Source: CAZJZH01 sp964550465
GTDB lineage: Bacteria; Patescibacteriota; Patescibacteriia; JACRDY01
DNA length: 6,975 nt
NCBI GenBank assembly: GCA_964550465.1
Contig: CAZJZH010000048.1
Coordinates: 1 to 6,975 of the forward strand
Reading direction: 5' to 3'
Below are positions 6,875-6,975 of the stretch, in pieces. The notes under the pieces were generated by a model. The model was not told the DNA's origin. It saw only the letters and a program-made list of their open reading frames with translations, and ran no database searches. Within the stretch, counting starts at the first letter, position 1, and every line of letters starts with the position of its first letter. The position numbers were made by a program, and so were the translations under genes.

Positions 6875-6975
6875 TTATACTAAGGTTTTTCTTTCGTTAC
6901 TTTTGGGGCCAAAAGTAACCAAAAGCCCTGGGGGAAACATATCCGCCGATGGGCTATTCACCGATAGATGCTTCT
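6875..6975 (-). CDS. Possible 3' end of a minus-strand gene running off the right edge
   Basis: A minus-strand frame is open from the window edge to a TAA at 6877-6875 and gives 32 residues, ending PPGLLVTFGPKSNERKTLV. It is convergent with the bactofilin-like gene and would share the terminator at 6824-6862. The tail VTFGPKSN is coded exactly by the palindrome at 6896-6919, so it may reflect that repeat rather than a real protein. A 32-codon open frame at an edge is weak evidence and the family is not recognisable. Confidence 0.25.
   Translation of the reverse strand, partial: KHLSVNSPSADMFPPGLLVTFGPKSNERKTLV
6896..6919. repeat. Near-perfect palindrome GTTACTTTTGG / CCAAAAGTAAC
   Basis: Two 11-bp arms (6896-6906 and 6909-6919) are exact reverse complements separated by GG. 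No T-tract follows on either strand. After the right arm the sequence continues CAAAAG, a partial repeat of the arm core. From memory, palindromes of the form GTTACTTTTG...CAAAAGTAAC recur in spacers and gene ends of many unrelated bacteria as REP-like elements; this could not be searched here. Confidence 0.65.

Noticed and set aside
6664..6918. An 84-codon plus-strand open frame overlapping the end of the bactofilin-like gene
   Set aside because: It overlaps the C-terminal membrane helices and runs straight through the strong terminator, so it is a chance frame.
6941..6968. CCGAT direct repeat near the right edge as an attachment site
   Set aside because: The shared stretch is only five or six bases and no integrase or tRNA end is present.

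Overview
This window carries four protein-coding genes and has a GC content near 50 percent by eye. The standard genetic code fits: every frame closes on TAA or TAG and no in-frame TGA has to be read through. Gene content and style suggest an uncultured small-genome bacterium of the Candidate Phyla Radiation (Patescibacteria) type. The reasons are an RND permease with a long charged tail before its first membrane helix, a YibE/F membrane protein, an exported bactofilin-like beta-helix protein with a membrane-anchored C-terminus, tight gene packing, spacers made of short repeats, and no clear Shine-Dalgarno sequence at any visible start. This placement is an inference. No rRNA or marker protein is present to confirm it.

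Layout. (1) Bases 2-3286, plus strand: an RND-superfamily efflux permease whose reading frame is still open at the left edge, so its true start lies outside the window. (2) Bases 3287-3469: a spacer between convergent genes, holding a terminator that can act on both strands, a short AT-rich tandem repeat, and a pair of inverted four-unit heptamer arrays. (3) Bases 3470-4429, minus strand: a CobW/COG0523 metallochaperone-type GTPase with a His-rich loop. (4) A divergent gap of only 31 bp (4430-4460) with a perfect TATAAT box that implies a leaderless or nearly leaderless transcript. (5) Bases 4461-5630, plus strand: a YibE/F-family membrane protein ending in a natural hexahistidine tail. (6) Bases 5651-6799, plus strand: a secreted or membrane-anchored bactofilin-like polymer-forming protein, probably in one operon with the YibE/F gene. 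(7) Bases 6800-6975: a strong terminator, then a near-perfect 24-bp palindrome lying in what may be the 3' end of a further minus-strand gene.

How they may work together. The RND pump is transcribed separately and is probably independent of the rest; its usual membrane-fusion partner would be upstream, outside the window. The CobW GTPase and the YibE/F protein are divergently transcribed across a very small gap and both carry clustered histidines, so a shared link to a transition metal such as zinc is a reasonable but untested hypothesis. The bactofilin-like protein follows YibE/F by 20 bp and may be a cell-envelope partner. I see no defence system, mobile element, CRISPR array or RNA gene here.
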